DNA of 64,000 bases from Gigaspora rosea (GCA_003550325.1 QKWP01000005.1:534850-598849); one strand, 5' to 3'. Counted from the stretch's first letter, positions 47,050 through 57,467 are shown. The notes: a model not told the origin generated them from the letters alone. Made by a program: numbers and translations.

Positions 47050-47697
47050 TTTTAAAATTTGTTGCGGTCTGCAAACTCCGCAACCCAATTTCAGACACTG
47101 GCTACACACGTTTCCGCCTAAAACTTTCGGAGAGCTTCGAAACTTTATTTTATCCTTACATGTGTTTTACATTCAATGGCTTTCTATTTCAAGACTGATA
47201 CAGTAAACAATCTATCGATATTTATGTACACCATGTAACTGTACATGTGAACTTTAACCAAATAATACTAAACCCAGAGCGGTCATGGTCAGTGCCCATC
47301 AGTGCTGAAAGTAATTCCAGTAGACTTTCGGTTTCGGCAAACATCGAAGTTCCAATTTCGTGCAAAACTTAAATAAGTGTTACAATGTTCGTGGCAATTG
47401 CACAAAGAAAAATAATAAACAAAGCTTTGATGTAATACAGCAAACCTCGTTAAATGCACCACTCGTAACCATATGAAACAAGAACAAAATATTCATTAAA
47501 ATGGGTGGGTGTACATAGTACACCAACTGATGTCCCTTCTAGAAAGGGTTTAAAAAAAAAAAGGGTGTACATGCAAAATAAATATAAATAAGCTGGGATT
47601 AAGTTGTACTGTGCATTTAGAGTTGGTTTACATAGAACATACATTTTTAGAACGTCATTATAGAGATATAACTGTATCTTACACATTCTTTCATCAA
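47050..47697 (+). promoter_or_regulatory. Duplicated 5' flank of Sel1 copy B
   Basis: Homologous to 26440-27101 but without the triplicated unit. The strip AGCTGGGAT..(47590) through GTGCATTTAGAGTTGGTTTA (47611-47630) is conserved in both copies just upstream of the ATG. The frame in it is open but starts at GTG, so the ATG at 47698 is preferred. Confidence 0.5.
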
Positions 47698-50600
47698 ATG
47701 TCAATTTATAATCAATCCTTAAAGAAGTCAGGAGATGCCATTCAAATAACCGAAGATGTTACCCAATTGCATTTAGAAAATACTGAGTCACAGGATTTTT
47801 TTAGTGAAATTGTTAAGGAAATGTGTAATATGTATAATGTAGAAAGATTGAAAGGCATAAATTGCCATTCAATTCTTGACACGTTAGAACAATTTTTAGC
47901 AAAGAAGAAGCAAAATCCGGTCAATATTATCAATTTTTGCTTAAATGATCAAATCAATCCTATGGTTCAAATCATTCTTGCAAATTGTTATCATTATGGT
48001 AAATGGATTGAAAAGGATGAACATAAGGCATTCATTTATTATCAAAAATCGGCAGAAATGAGAGACGCTGAAGGAATATATAATGTTGGATATTGTTATG
48101 ACGAAGGAATCGGGGTTGAAAAGGATGAATATAAGGCATTCATTAATTATCAAGCATCAGCAGAAATGGGAGACGCCAAAGGAGCATATGCAGTTGGATA
48201 TTGCTATTTTAACGGAATTGGAGTTGAAAAGGATGACAATAAGGCATTTATTTATTATCATAAATCAGTAGAGATCGAGCAGACGTGTGTTAAAGGAATT
48301 AACTTTGTTGGATATTGTTATAGAAATGGAGTTGGTGTTAAAAAGGATGAACATAAGGAGTTTGAATGGTATTTGAAATACACTAAAGATGGTAATCCTG
48401 AGGGGCAATATCATCTTGGACGCTGTTATGAAAAAGGTATAGGTACTGATGAAAACAAAGAAGAAGCATTTAAATGGTATTTGAAATCTGCTGAAGGTTA
48501 TTATCCTGAAGGACAATATAAACTCGGTTATTGTTATGAAAATGGAATTGGGGTTAAAAAGGACATTTATAAAGCATTTATATATTACAAAAAATCTGCT
48601 GATATGTACTATGAAAAAAGCTTGGATAAAATGAAAAGTTCTGATGGAGCGTTTTATATGGGAATTTTTTATGAAGAGGGTATTGGAGTTGAAAAGGATG
48701 AACATGAAGCATTTGAATGGTATTTGAAATCCGCTGAAAACGGTAATCCAGAAGGACAATATTATCTTGGACGTTGCTATGAAAAAGGTATAGGTACCAA
48801 AGAAAATAAGGAAGAAGCATTTAATTGCTATTTAAAATCAGCTGAAGGAGGTAATTCTGAAGGGCATTACAATCTTGGATGCTGTTATGAAAACGGAATT
48901 GGTGTTGAAAAAGATAGTTGTAAAGCATTTATACATTACAAAAAATCTGCTGATATGGACCACAGGAAAGGTTTGGATAAAATGATAAGTCCTAATGGAA
49001 TGTTTTATATGGGAATTTTTTATGAAAAGGGTGTTCAAGTTAAAAAGAATGAATACAAAGCATTCTATTATTATCAAAAATCAGCAGAAATGAAGTACGC
49101 TGATGGAAATTATAGTGTTGGAAATTGCCATCGAAATGGAATTGGAGTTGAAAAAAATGGACATAAGGCATTTATTTATTATCAAAAAGCCGCTGAGATG
49201 GGGAATGCTGTTGCAATAAATGAAGTTGGATATTGTTATCTTAATGGAATTGGTGTTGAAAAGGATGAATATAAGGCTTTCACTTATTATCAAAAATCGA
49301 CAAGGATAGGAGACGCTAGCGGAACATTCGCGCTTGCCGACTGTTATAAAAATGGAATTGGAGTCCAAAAGGATGAATATATGGCATTCATTTATTATCA
49401 AAAATCAGCGGGAATGGGAGATGTTTTGGGGATATATAATGTTGGATGCTGTTATCTCCATGGAATTGGAGTTAAAAAAGATGAACGTAAGGCATTCGTT
49501 TATTATCAAAAATCAGCAGAGATGGGTAATCCTGATGGTGCGTATATCGTTGGGTATTTTTATGCAAAAGGAATTGGAGTTGAAGACGATAAGCATAAGG
49601 AATTCGCTTATAATCAAAAACCAACAGAGATGGGGAACGCTAAAGGAATTGGAATTGAAGATGATGAATATAAGGCATTCATTTATTATCAAAAATCTGC
49701 AGAGATGGGGCACGTCAAAGGAATAAATAATGTTGGATATTTTTATCTTAATGGAATTGGTATTGAAAAGGACGAATATAAGGCATTTGAATGGTATATG
49801 AAATCCGCTAAAAGTGGTAATTCAGAAGGACAATATCGTCTTGGGTACTGTTATGAAAAAGGTATAGGTACTAATGAACATAAAGAACTGGCATTTAAAT
49901 GGTATTCAAAATCGGCTGAAGGTGGTAATCCTGAAGGTCATTATGGTCTTGGATGCTGTTATGAAAATGGAATTGGTGTTGGAAAGGATGAACAGAAGGC
50001 ATATTCATATTATAAAAAATCTTCTGATATGAACCATCAAAGAGCATATTGTAAGATGATAAGTCCTGATGGAATGTTTTATATGGGAGTTTTTTTTGAA
50101 AAGGGTATTGGGGTTAAAAAAGATGAATATGATGCATTCTATTATTACAAAAGATCTGCTGATATGAACCACAAAGCAGGATTAGATAAATTGATAAGTC
50201 TTGATGAAATGTTTTATATGGGAGTCCTTTATGAAAACGGTATTAGGGTTGAAAAGGATGCGCATAAAGCATTTGGATGGTATTTGAAATCCGCTAAAAG
50301 CGGTAATTCAAAAGGACAATATTATCTTGGATACTGTTATGAAAAAGGCATAGGTACTAATGAAAATAAAGAAGAAGCATTTAAATGGTATTTGAAATCC
50401 GCTGAAAACGGTAACTCAGAAGGACAATATTATCTTGGACGCTGTTATGAAAAAGGTATAGGTACTAATGAAAATAAAGAAGAAGCATTTAATTGCTATT
50501 TTAAATCTGCTGAAGGAGGTAATTTTGAAGGACACTACAATCTCGGATGTTGTTATGAAAACGGAATTGGAGTTGAAAAGGATGAACGTAAAGCATTTTT

Positions 50601-51318
50601 AAATTATAAAAAATCTGCTGATATGGACCACAGGAAAGGCTTGGATAAAATGAGAAGCACTGATGGAATATTTTATATGGGAGTTTTTTATGAAAATGGT
50701 ATTGGAGTCGAAAAGAATGAACAAGAGGCATTTAAATGGTATTTGAAATCTGCTAAAAACGGCAATTTAAAAGGACAATATCGTCTTGGATACTGTTATG
50801 AAAAAGGTATAGGGACAAATGAGGATAAAGAAGAGGCATTTAAATGGTATTCAAAATCGGCCAAAGGTGGTAATCCTGAAGGACATTATAGTCTTGGATG
50901 TTGTTATGAGAATGGAATTGGTGCTGAAAAGGACATTTATAAGGCATTCACATATTACAAAAAATCTGCTGACATGAAATGCAAAAAAGGCCAGAATAAA
51001 ATGATAAATCCGGATGGAATGTTTCATATGGGGCTTTTTTATGAAAAGGGTATTGGAGTTAAAAAAGATGAATACAAAGCATTCAAGTTTTATCAAAAAT
51101 CCGCTAAGTTAGGGAATAGTAATGGAAAATTTCATACTGGTATTTGTTATCAGGAAGGAATTGGAGTTAAGAAAGACGTGCATAAAGCGTTCAATCATTA
51201 TAAAGAATCAGCAATTATGGGACATATCAATGGAATGTATGCTCTTAGCAATTGCTACAATAAAGGAATTGGAATGTCAAAAAATTTGCAAATGGCTAAT
51301 CATTGGTATCAAAGGTAA
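47698..51318 (+). CDS. Giant Sel1-repeat protein, copy B (intact, 1206 aa)
   Basis: Single open exon from ATG 47698; the frame continues upstream without ATG, and 47698 corresponds closely to the copy A start. Residues 1-110 form a helical lead (VTQLHLENTESQDFFSEIV, then ILDTLEQFLAKKK). The rest is about 30 Sel1-like repeats of ~36 residues, typified by YYLGRCYEKGIGTNENKEEA followed by FKWYLKSAEGGN. A higher-order block recurs with SPDGMFYMGVFYEKGIGV. One unit is shortened (AKGIGIEDDEYKAF). It ends with the half repeat NLQMANHWYQR. No signal peptide or membrane segment. Sel1 solenoids act as intracellular adaptors. The lead resembles the linker that follows the kinase domain in related fused proteins (from memory). 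The kinase gene follows after 176 bp on the same strand. Confidence 0.92.
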   Translation: MSIYNQSLKKSGDAIQITEDVTQLHLENTESQDFFSEIVKEMCNMYNVERLKGINCHSILDTLEQFLAKKKQNPVNIINFCLNDQINPMVQIILANCYHYGKWIEKDEHKAFIYYQKSAEMRDAEGIYNVGYCYDEGIGVEKDEYKAFINYQASAEMGDAKGAYAVGYCYFNGIGVEKDDNKAFIYYHKSVEIEQTCVKGINFVGYCYRNGVGVKKDEHKEFEWYLKYTKDGNPEGQYHLGRCYEKGIGTDENKEEAFKWYLKSAEGYYPEGQYKLGYCYENGIGVKKDIYKAFIYYKKSADMYYEKSLDKMKSSDGAFYMGIFYEEGIGVEKDEHEAFEWYLKSAENGNPEGQYYLGRCYEKGIGTKENKEEAFNCYLKSAEGGNSEGHYNLGCCYENGIGVEKDSCKAFIHYKKSADMDHRKGLDKMISPNGMFYMGIFYEKGVQVKKNEYKAFYYYQKSAEMKYADGNYSVGNCHRNGIGVEKNGHKAFIYYQKAAEMGNAVAINEVGYCYLNGIGVEKDEYKAFTYYQKSTRIGDASGTFALADCYKNGIGVQKDEYMAFIYYQKSAGMGDVLGIYNVGCCYLHGIGVKKDERKAFVYYQKSAEMGNPDGAYIVGYFYAKGIGVEDDKHKEFAYNQKPTEMGNAKGIGIEDDEYKAFIYYQKSAEMGHVKGINNVGYFYLNGIGIEKDEYKAFEWYMKSAKSGNSEGQYRLGYCYEKGIGTNEHKELAFKWYSKSAEGGNPEGHYGLGCCYENGIGVGKDEQKAYSYYKKSSDMNHQRAYCKMISPDGMFYMGVFFEKGIGVKKDEYDAFYYYKRSADMNHKAGLDKLISLDEMFYMGVLYENGIRVEKDAHKAFGWYLKSAKSGNSKGQYYLGYCYEKGIGTNENKEEAFKWYLKSAENGNSEGQYYLGRCYEKGIGTNENKEEAFNCYFKSAEGGNFEGHYNLGCCYENGIGVEKDERKAFLNYKKSADMDHRKGLDKMRSTDGIFYMGVFYENGIGVEKNEQEAFKWYLKSAKNGNLKGQYRLGYCYEKGIGTNEDKEEAFKWYSKSAKGGNPEGHYSLGCCYENGIGAEKDIYKAFTYYKKSADMKCKKGQNKMINPDGMFHMGLFYEKGIGVKKDEYKAFKFYQKSAKLGNSNGKFHTGICYQEGIGVKKDVHKAFNHYKESAIMGHINGMYALSNCYNKGIGMSKNLQMANHWYQR

Positions 51319-51494
51319 ATATTATTTTTTAATTAATAGTTTCAAAATTATTTAAATACTGAAATATTCTTATGTGTTTAATAATGAATGAATCAGAGGT
51401 GAATCTTTATCATTAGGTAATTAATTATAGTTAAATTTGTGCTTAATTGTATGAAAAACTTAAATATCTAAAATTTTTAGATGCATACAAAAGA
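51319..51494. other. Spacer between Sel1 and kinase, copy B
   Basis: Matches 32751-32914 in copy A. An in-frame open stretch reaches back to 51447 but begins at TTG. A splice acceptor-like TTTTTAG ends at 51480, so an unseen upstream exon for the kinase is possible; a direct splice from the Sel1 frame is ruled out by phase. Confidence 0.5.
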
Positions 51495-52557
51495 ATGCCA
51501 AAATTTGGTATAGATGAACAGTTAAAAAGAATACAGAATGAAGTTGATTGTATATATATTCCTTATAGTGAATTTGAAATTATCAAGGAAATAGGACAAG
51601 GTGGATTTGCAACTTTATATCATGCTAGGTGGAGAGATCAAAGCAATGTAGTGAGAGATGTTGCACTTAAATCACTCGATAGGTTATCAGCGATTAAAGA
51701 TTATTGTACTTCATTTAGAGAAGAGGTAATATTATTTATACTTTGATGTTCAATTATAAATTCATTACTAATTTATACACTATCGAATTTTAATAATAAA
51801 GTTCAAGACACATTTAGTTATGCATAATAGAAACCCCACATTCTTAAAATGCTATGGCATATCAAAAGATAATAATTCCAAAAATTATATTCTTGTTCTT
51901 GAATATGCGGCAAAAGGGTCTCTACGTGATAATCTAAATTCTATAGCGCAAATGAAGTGGAAAGATAAAATTTCTATATTGACTCACATTGCTTCAGATC
52001 TTCAGACTATTCATTCTAATAATCGTATCCATCGAAATTTACATAGTGGTAATATATTACAAAATAGCTTGCATGACGCATATATTGCAGATTTGGGACT
52101 CTCAATATCAGCAAATATGATAGAGCATTGTAATCTCTTTGGATCATTTCCATACATGGCGCCAGAAGTATTAAAGAATGAACCATATACTACATCATCT
52201 GATATTTACTCTTTCGGAATAATTATGTGGGAAATATCTGCTGGAATACCTTATAATCCGAACTATATTAATCTTATCTTTAATGGTCTCCGTCCAAAAT
52301 TTTCAGAAGAAATACCATTAATATATATTGATTTGGCAAATGACTGTATGAAAGAAAATGCACGTAAACGACCTTCAGCAAGTGATATTAAAGAGGTTTT
52401 AAATATTTGGACAAAAAATGATTACTATATGAATGTTTTAGAAGAGGCTGTTATAAAAAGCGATAATTTTAAAGCCCAACATCCAACAAACTCATGCGAA
52501 AATTCTAAAATCAAATATTCATCAATTAACTCAGATACTTTATTTAGTTTACAATAG
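51495..52557 (+). CDS. TKL-type protein kinase, copy B (open, probable pseudokinase)
   Basis: Two exons, 51495-51725 and 51802-52557, joined across a 76-bp GT-AG intron in phase 0; 328 residues from ATG 51495. Landmarks: glycine loop IGQGGFATLYHARW (residues 33-46), VALK lysine 59, catalytic loop IHRNLHSGNIL with asparagine 156 where aspartate is expected (codon AAT at 52036-52038; copy A has GAT), DLG at 174, APE at 197, and C-lobe DIYSFGIIMWEISAG and RKRPSASDIKEVL. It belongs to the large tyrosine-kinase-like family of these fungi, likely cytoplasmic signalling. Loss of the HRD aspartate predicts no phosphotransfer. Exon 1 is short, and copy A differs by 2 bp just after its ATG, so the true N-terminus is uncertain. 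Confidence 0.85.
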
Positions 52558-52667
52558 ATCTATATATGTGGCAGTTTCTCCACGTTTAATAAATTAATAA
52601 AGACGCAAATCAACGCATTCTTATTTATATTATATATATAAAAACCTGATTTGCGTTCGTATGCAAC
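52558..52667 (+). other. Immediate 3' flank of kinase copy B
   Basis: Homologous to 33979-34093. It ends in the left copy of the TATGCAAC duplication (52660-52667) created by the neighbouring element. AT-rich with TATATATA; no poly(A) signal assigned. Confidence 0.6.
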
Positions 52668-53918
52668 TAAAGATGCCTGACGAAATGTTTTTTGCGATGA
52701 CGAAAGGTTTCGTCATGGTTTCGTCATGACGAAACCTTGACGATTGACGAAACCCCCGACGATTGACGAAACCTATGACGAATTGACGAAATCTATGACG
52801 AATTGACGAAACTATGACGAATTGACGAAACATATGACGAATTGACGAAACCTTGACGAAACCTTGACAAACCTTTAACAATTGATAAACCTTGATAAAT
52901 CGATTCAGGAACCCCTTTAGCATAATGATCTTGGATGCCTAAACCTTAAATTGTTTCAAAAGAATGTTATTTCATTATAAGGTTTCATTGGCTTTTTTCT
53001 TTTTTCTTCTTTCGCATGTCACGTGTTCAAATTTATGTCTGGTTGATCCGGAATAGCCAAAATTGTGCACGCGTTTATTTTCGTCGATTCCGGATAAATC
53101 CGACATATATTCCGAACATGTGCGAAGAAGGAAGGTACTTGAAAACCAATGTTTAAATCGACCTTGATGCACTAATTAAAAATGACTGGAACGAAATGTT
53201 ACATTTAGTGAGCACCAATCTATCGCTGTAGTCTCCAACAACAACACCTTAACCTTAAACCTCTATCTTTACGCGCTTTGTTTATTTACAAAATTTAATT
53301 TCCTTTTTTGATTTGTTATTCGTAAATAAGTAAAATCACGATGGATAGCGAGAATGTAATGGATATCTTAATATGTATGTTAGAGTTGCCTGCCGTAATT
53401 AATTACAACCTTTACGACATATAGGTTGCAATATTACGACATATAGGTTGTAATATTACAACTTGTTAAAAACAATTACGGCAGGCAACTCTAATGTATG
53501 TATATATTGTTTCCAACCTATATTTATGCTCTATCGCTGCTATTAATTATGCATTATCGATTGTTCTGTTAAAACATCGTTTTTTTTAGCTCTTATCATT
53601 ATTGACCGCGACTTTCCTATGGAATTGCCTAAAAGGTTAATTAGGTTATATTCTTCAGATTGTGATACTATATTAGACCCTTTTACGGGTTATTAAAACA
53701 CTTCTTAATTTTTATAAACGTATGAATATAACTCATAGGGTTTCGTCATAGGTTTCGTCAATTCGTCATAGGTTTCGTCAATTCGTCATAAGTTTCGTCA
53801 ATTCGTCATAGGTTTCGTCAATCGTCAGGGGTTTCGTCAATCGTCAATTCGTCAATTGGAAGTCACCTGACGAAATGGTTTCGTCATTGAATGATTCGTC
53901 ATTCGTCAAGCATCTTTA
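52668..53918. mobile_element. hAT-like element with inverted TGACGAA arrays, 1251 bp
   Basis: Ends TAAAGATGCCTGACGAA (52668) and the complement of TAAAGATGCTTGACGAA (53918). A perfect 8-bp duplication TATGCAAC (52660-52667, 53919-53926) flanks it, and the duplicated locus has a single TATGCAAC at 34086-34093. The left arm (52676-52900) is an array of TGACGAA-containing units; the right arm (53735-53905) is its mirror (TTCGTCA). The terminal repeat itself contains TGACGAA. The unique centre holds no gene and a nested MITE. Minus-strand frames at 52630-53172 are not supported. Confidence 0.93.
53381..53493. mobile_element. 113-bp hAT MITE nested in the array element
   Basis: TAGAGTTGCCTGCCGTAATT at 53381 and its complement ending 53493. 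A perfect 8-bp duplication ATGTATGT (53373-53380, 53494-53501) flanks it. The interior repeats TTACGACATATAGGTTG twice. It shares the GCCGTAATT motif with the array element at 44949. Confidence 0.92.
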
Positions 53919-53926
53919 TATGCAAC

Positions 53927-54850
53927 AAATATGAATATATATGCATTGTTTTTGATTATATTGCAATATGAATCTTTCAGCATCTGATTTAAATAAGTTG
54001 ATCTTTTTGTAAAATAGTGCACTTTGCACATCCATCTTTAAATAATGAGCATTTACCAATGCGATCACATGAAATGTGAAATCGATAACTAGAAATTGCA
54101 AATGGCAGTTTCGCCGCCTAATTTCAACTAATGATTTGATATAGTAGGCAATGCTACCAATTGTAATAATATAATGTTTTTACTTATTAGTATTTGAAAT
54201 TTTTTTGTTTACTCACTTTTAATGAAATAGAACCAATACATAATATTATTTTAGAACAACAGATAATATAAAATAAAATTTATTAGTCTTAGATTATTAT
54301 TATTATTTTAATTCTCTCGGCCTCATTTCGCTCGGTACTTTTCAAAGCCGATTTACATTTCTTTTTTTTCATAAGTTATTATAGCTGTTTTCATAAATTT
54401 TGAAAGCAGAAAAAATTTCCGATATGCGAATCGACAGGTTTCAGATGCCAGCTATCTATAATTTATGAAGGTAACTGTAACAATTTTTTGTTTGACCTCA
54501 TTTCAAACCCAGTGCTACATTTTACGGCATAAAATTACTACCAATTTTTTTCCTACATATTTTGATCTCGCTTTGCTTGTCTCGTTTGGATTTCCATTTT
54601 ATTTTATTTATTTAATAAATAAAGAACACCATTTATTGGTAATACACGTCATGTTTTAAGATAAAGTCTAAATCATGTAAATCATGTTTCACAGCAACAT
54701 TGATATCAGATATAATTAAATTTAAATGAATGTCAAATTCTTTCACTACGATTTTCCATTATGGTGATTATCAATTAACTTGTCCTGTAAAAGATCCATA
54801 TATACAGTATGTTGTAAATAGAAACGGAATTCAAGTGGATTTGTAGTACC
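53927..54850 (+). repeat. 3' flank of copy B (duplicate of 34094-34930)
   Basis: Resumes the alignment with copy A after the inserted element: ATGCATTGTTTTTGATTATATTG, ATTCTCTCGGCCTCA.TTCGCTCGGTA, then CATTTATTGGTAATACACGTCATG. Contains a B-only insertion at 54375-54481. Similarity with A stops near 54846, inside the left arm of the element seen whole at 34910-35061. No gene. Confidence 0.8.
54375..54481. mobile_element. Small inverted-repeat insertion specific to copy B
   Basis: 107 bp with imperfect inverted ends (GTTATTATAGCTGTTTTCAT and the complement of GTTACAGTTACCTTCAT, both followed by AAATT). Copy A runs through the same site at about 34570-34580 without it. Confidence 0.6.
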
Positions 54851-56489
54851 AGGAAAAGTAGTGCAACATACGAAGTGTATTGTTCTACTCGAGTTTTGCG
54901 TTCGTTCACAAAATCTTGGTTATGATTGGATATTTTGGTAGTATGATGATTTACAAAATTCAGCTGATCTAAGATAGCTAATCAGGGATATGCCTACAGT
55001 AGTCCAGTTAAATTCGGTAATGCACATGAATATAATGATTGTTAATGCCCTAGACAACACTGTCATTGCATTATTTGCAATGATCTTTTGTCTTCAATCA
55101 GCAGATCGATGATCCCCGCTGGTTCTATGGCGCAGGCGTGAGACTCCCGCGCTTTTCGATCACGTGATCTACCACCGCAAAAATTCTTTGCGGTAAATCA
55201 TGAATATGACATCAAGTATCGACGTACGTACGTACATGCGTACGTACTTACGGAATTTTTTTTTAACAGTAAATCACCACAATACAGCAATGGTCGGTAA
55301 GTTTTGTAACAAGATTTTTACAAAAAATTGGATAGAAACTACAACTGCTAATTACAATGCTGCGTGTTATCACAATAACTAACAAGTTTTGTAATGGCAG
55401 GATATGGTAGAAATTAAAAATAGTTGATTCCAATACCAACTAATTCAACTAAACACCACAATAGCAAGTTTTTTGTTTTGTCTCTTATTTCAGTATGGTG
55501 CATAATTACGAAGAATATATATTGGTATTGCCCCTTCTGCTATCGAGCAACCAACACAGCAGTTTCGCAACTTTTACCTCCATTTTCTTTTTTTCTTTTC
55601 TTCATTTTTTGCATTTGTTCCATTATCCATTTAACTAAGCTGTCATTCTGACATCTTCTTGACAGGTCACACTGTCGAGTATCTTGGCTAAATAACTAAT
55701 AATACTGATCACATATATCATACTTTCATCACTGGTTGGATTACTAATTGCCAAAATTATATCATACTCATGGGTAGCAGTTATTATAACAGTAAATCAT
55801 GATAGAAGTATGACTGTTAATCAAACTGTTAATTCTAATACAAACTAACAACTACATTCTATTATTACAACCTGATAGCTGTTTATGCAAGTGTAACTTT
55901 TATGAGATCTAATTGGCTAACTTTTATATAATGCATGCATGACTTTAACTTCAGACGGGATAACATGATCCATTATATTATCTTGCATAATTATCATAAT
56001 TTTTTTAATAAGCTGATGCCATTGGTGATTTGTCTCTAACAAGCTAACATAAATTTTTACAAATATTTATATCACATGGTTATGCTATTAATTAAATTTT
56101 ATTCACATATAACTTATCAAGAAATTTAATGTTAATATGTCTATTTAGTTTTTGGAAATGTTAACCAAATTTGATAAATATTATTAATATTATACTACTA
56201 AAAGATAATTATTAATCTGTTATTACTATTTATAACTTGCTTTATACAGTATGCTTTAATATTCATATTCCAAATAAGATTTATGTGTGAATAATTCCAG
56301 TAGTCATTTATATAATTGACATGTCTGTAATTATTATAAAATTTTGATTGTTTGTAAGATTATTGTCTTGGCTAGTAAATTTGCCATAAAACTGAACTAT
56401 AAAAATCTTTATAGTTAATATGTTTATATACAACAAAACTTTATCAAGCTGTTGTCATGTATAAAGACCATTTACTAGATGTTTTGTGT
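54851..56489. other. Intergenic; satellite fragments, (ACGT)n
   Basis: No gene. A short ACGT microsatellite lies at 55222-55248. Satellite phrases of the ~105-bp family appear at about 55285-55470 and weakly near 55790-55860. Small frames at 55200-55651 have no recognisable domain. Confidence 0.5.
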
Positions 56490-57175
56490 CTAAAATAGAG
56501 ATGAAAAAGACTAGCAGACTAGATATCTTTGCTCAAAGTTTTAAAAAAACTTTGGTGCAGCCTTTATTTTGATAGATTTTGATTTTTCTCTAACTTTGAG
56601 TGAAGATATCTTGACACACATCTGACTAATTTCAATTAACTTTTTTTATTTGAATTATATGAAATATAGAATTGAAATAAAAAAAATTCATTGAATATAG
56701 TCAGAGGGTTGTTGAGAAACCTTCACTCAAAGTTAGAGAAAAATCAAACCATCTATTAAAATAAAAGCTGTACCAAAGTTTTTAAAATTTGAACAAAGAT
56801 ATTTTGACAGCCATCTGACCAAATTTGATGAACTTTTTTTATTTGAATTATATAAATCTATAGAATTCAAATAAAAAAAAGTTTATCGAATTTGGTTAGA
56901 TGGTTGTCAAGATATCTTTACTCAAAGTTTTAAAAAACTTTGGCACAGCTTTTATTTTGATAGATGTTTTGATTTTTCTCTAATTTGTGCGAAGATTTTT
57001 GGGAACTACCTAATTAAATTTGATGAACTTTTTTTATTTCAATTCTATAATTTTATATAATTCAAATAAAAAAAAGTTTATTGAATTTAGTTAAATGGTT
57101 ATCAAAATATCTTCACTCAAATTTTAAAATTTTTTAATTTTGATAGGTGGTATAAATAGCAAATTTAGGGGGTAT
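56490..57175. repeat. Block of modules repeated in alternating orientation
   Basis: Phrases such as GATGAACTTTTTTTATTTGAATTATATA...ATAGAATTCAAATAAAAAAAGTT (palindromic), CTTCACTCAAAGTTAGAGAAAAATCAAA and TATTTTGATAGAT.TTTTGATTTTTCTCTAA recur three to four times in both orientations, about 200 bp apart. A further copy starts near 63890 and runs off the window. Confidence 0.65.
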
Positions 57176-57294
57176 TTATAGTAGTTGCCAAAATATTTTA
57201 TAGTAACTTATATAGAAATTATAATAATTTGATGCAAGTTAGCTCAACCTTAGCAACATATTATATATCTTTAAAAAAATGATTAGGTTTTATA

Positions 57295-57467
57295 GAGTTC
57301 TAAAATATATATAAATAGATTAGATTTATTATAAAATTACTAAAATAAAAAGATTTGCAAAAAACATCAAAAATAAGCAAAATATTACTATAAATAGAAA
57401 GATCTATATAAAAAACCAAAATAAGCAAACTAATACCTAATCTATTTATATATATTTTGATGTCCTA
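57295..57467. mobile_element. MITE, family CGAAATATACATAGATAG, copy 3 (transition-decayed)
   Basis: Aligns over its full length with 1883-2062. An 8-bp duplication GTTTTATA flanks it (57287-57294, 57468-57475). Most differences are C to T or G to A: for example CGAAATATACATAGATAGG became TAAAATATATATAAATAGA. Confidence 0.75.

Noticed and set aside
47611..47697. Upstream extension of the Sel1 protein
   Set aside because: The frame is open but has only a GTG start; copy A has its ATG at the position equivalent to 47698.
51315..51480. Intron fusing Sel1 and kinase into one protein
   Set aside because: GTAAAT and TTTTTAG are present, but donor phase 2 does not match the kinase frame, which needs phase 1; same result in copy A.
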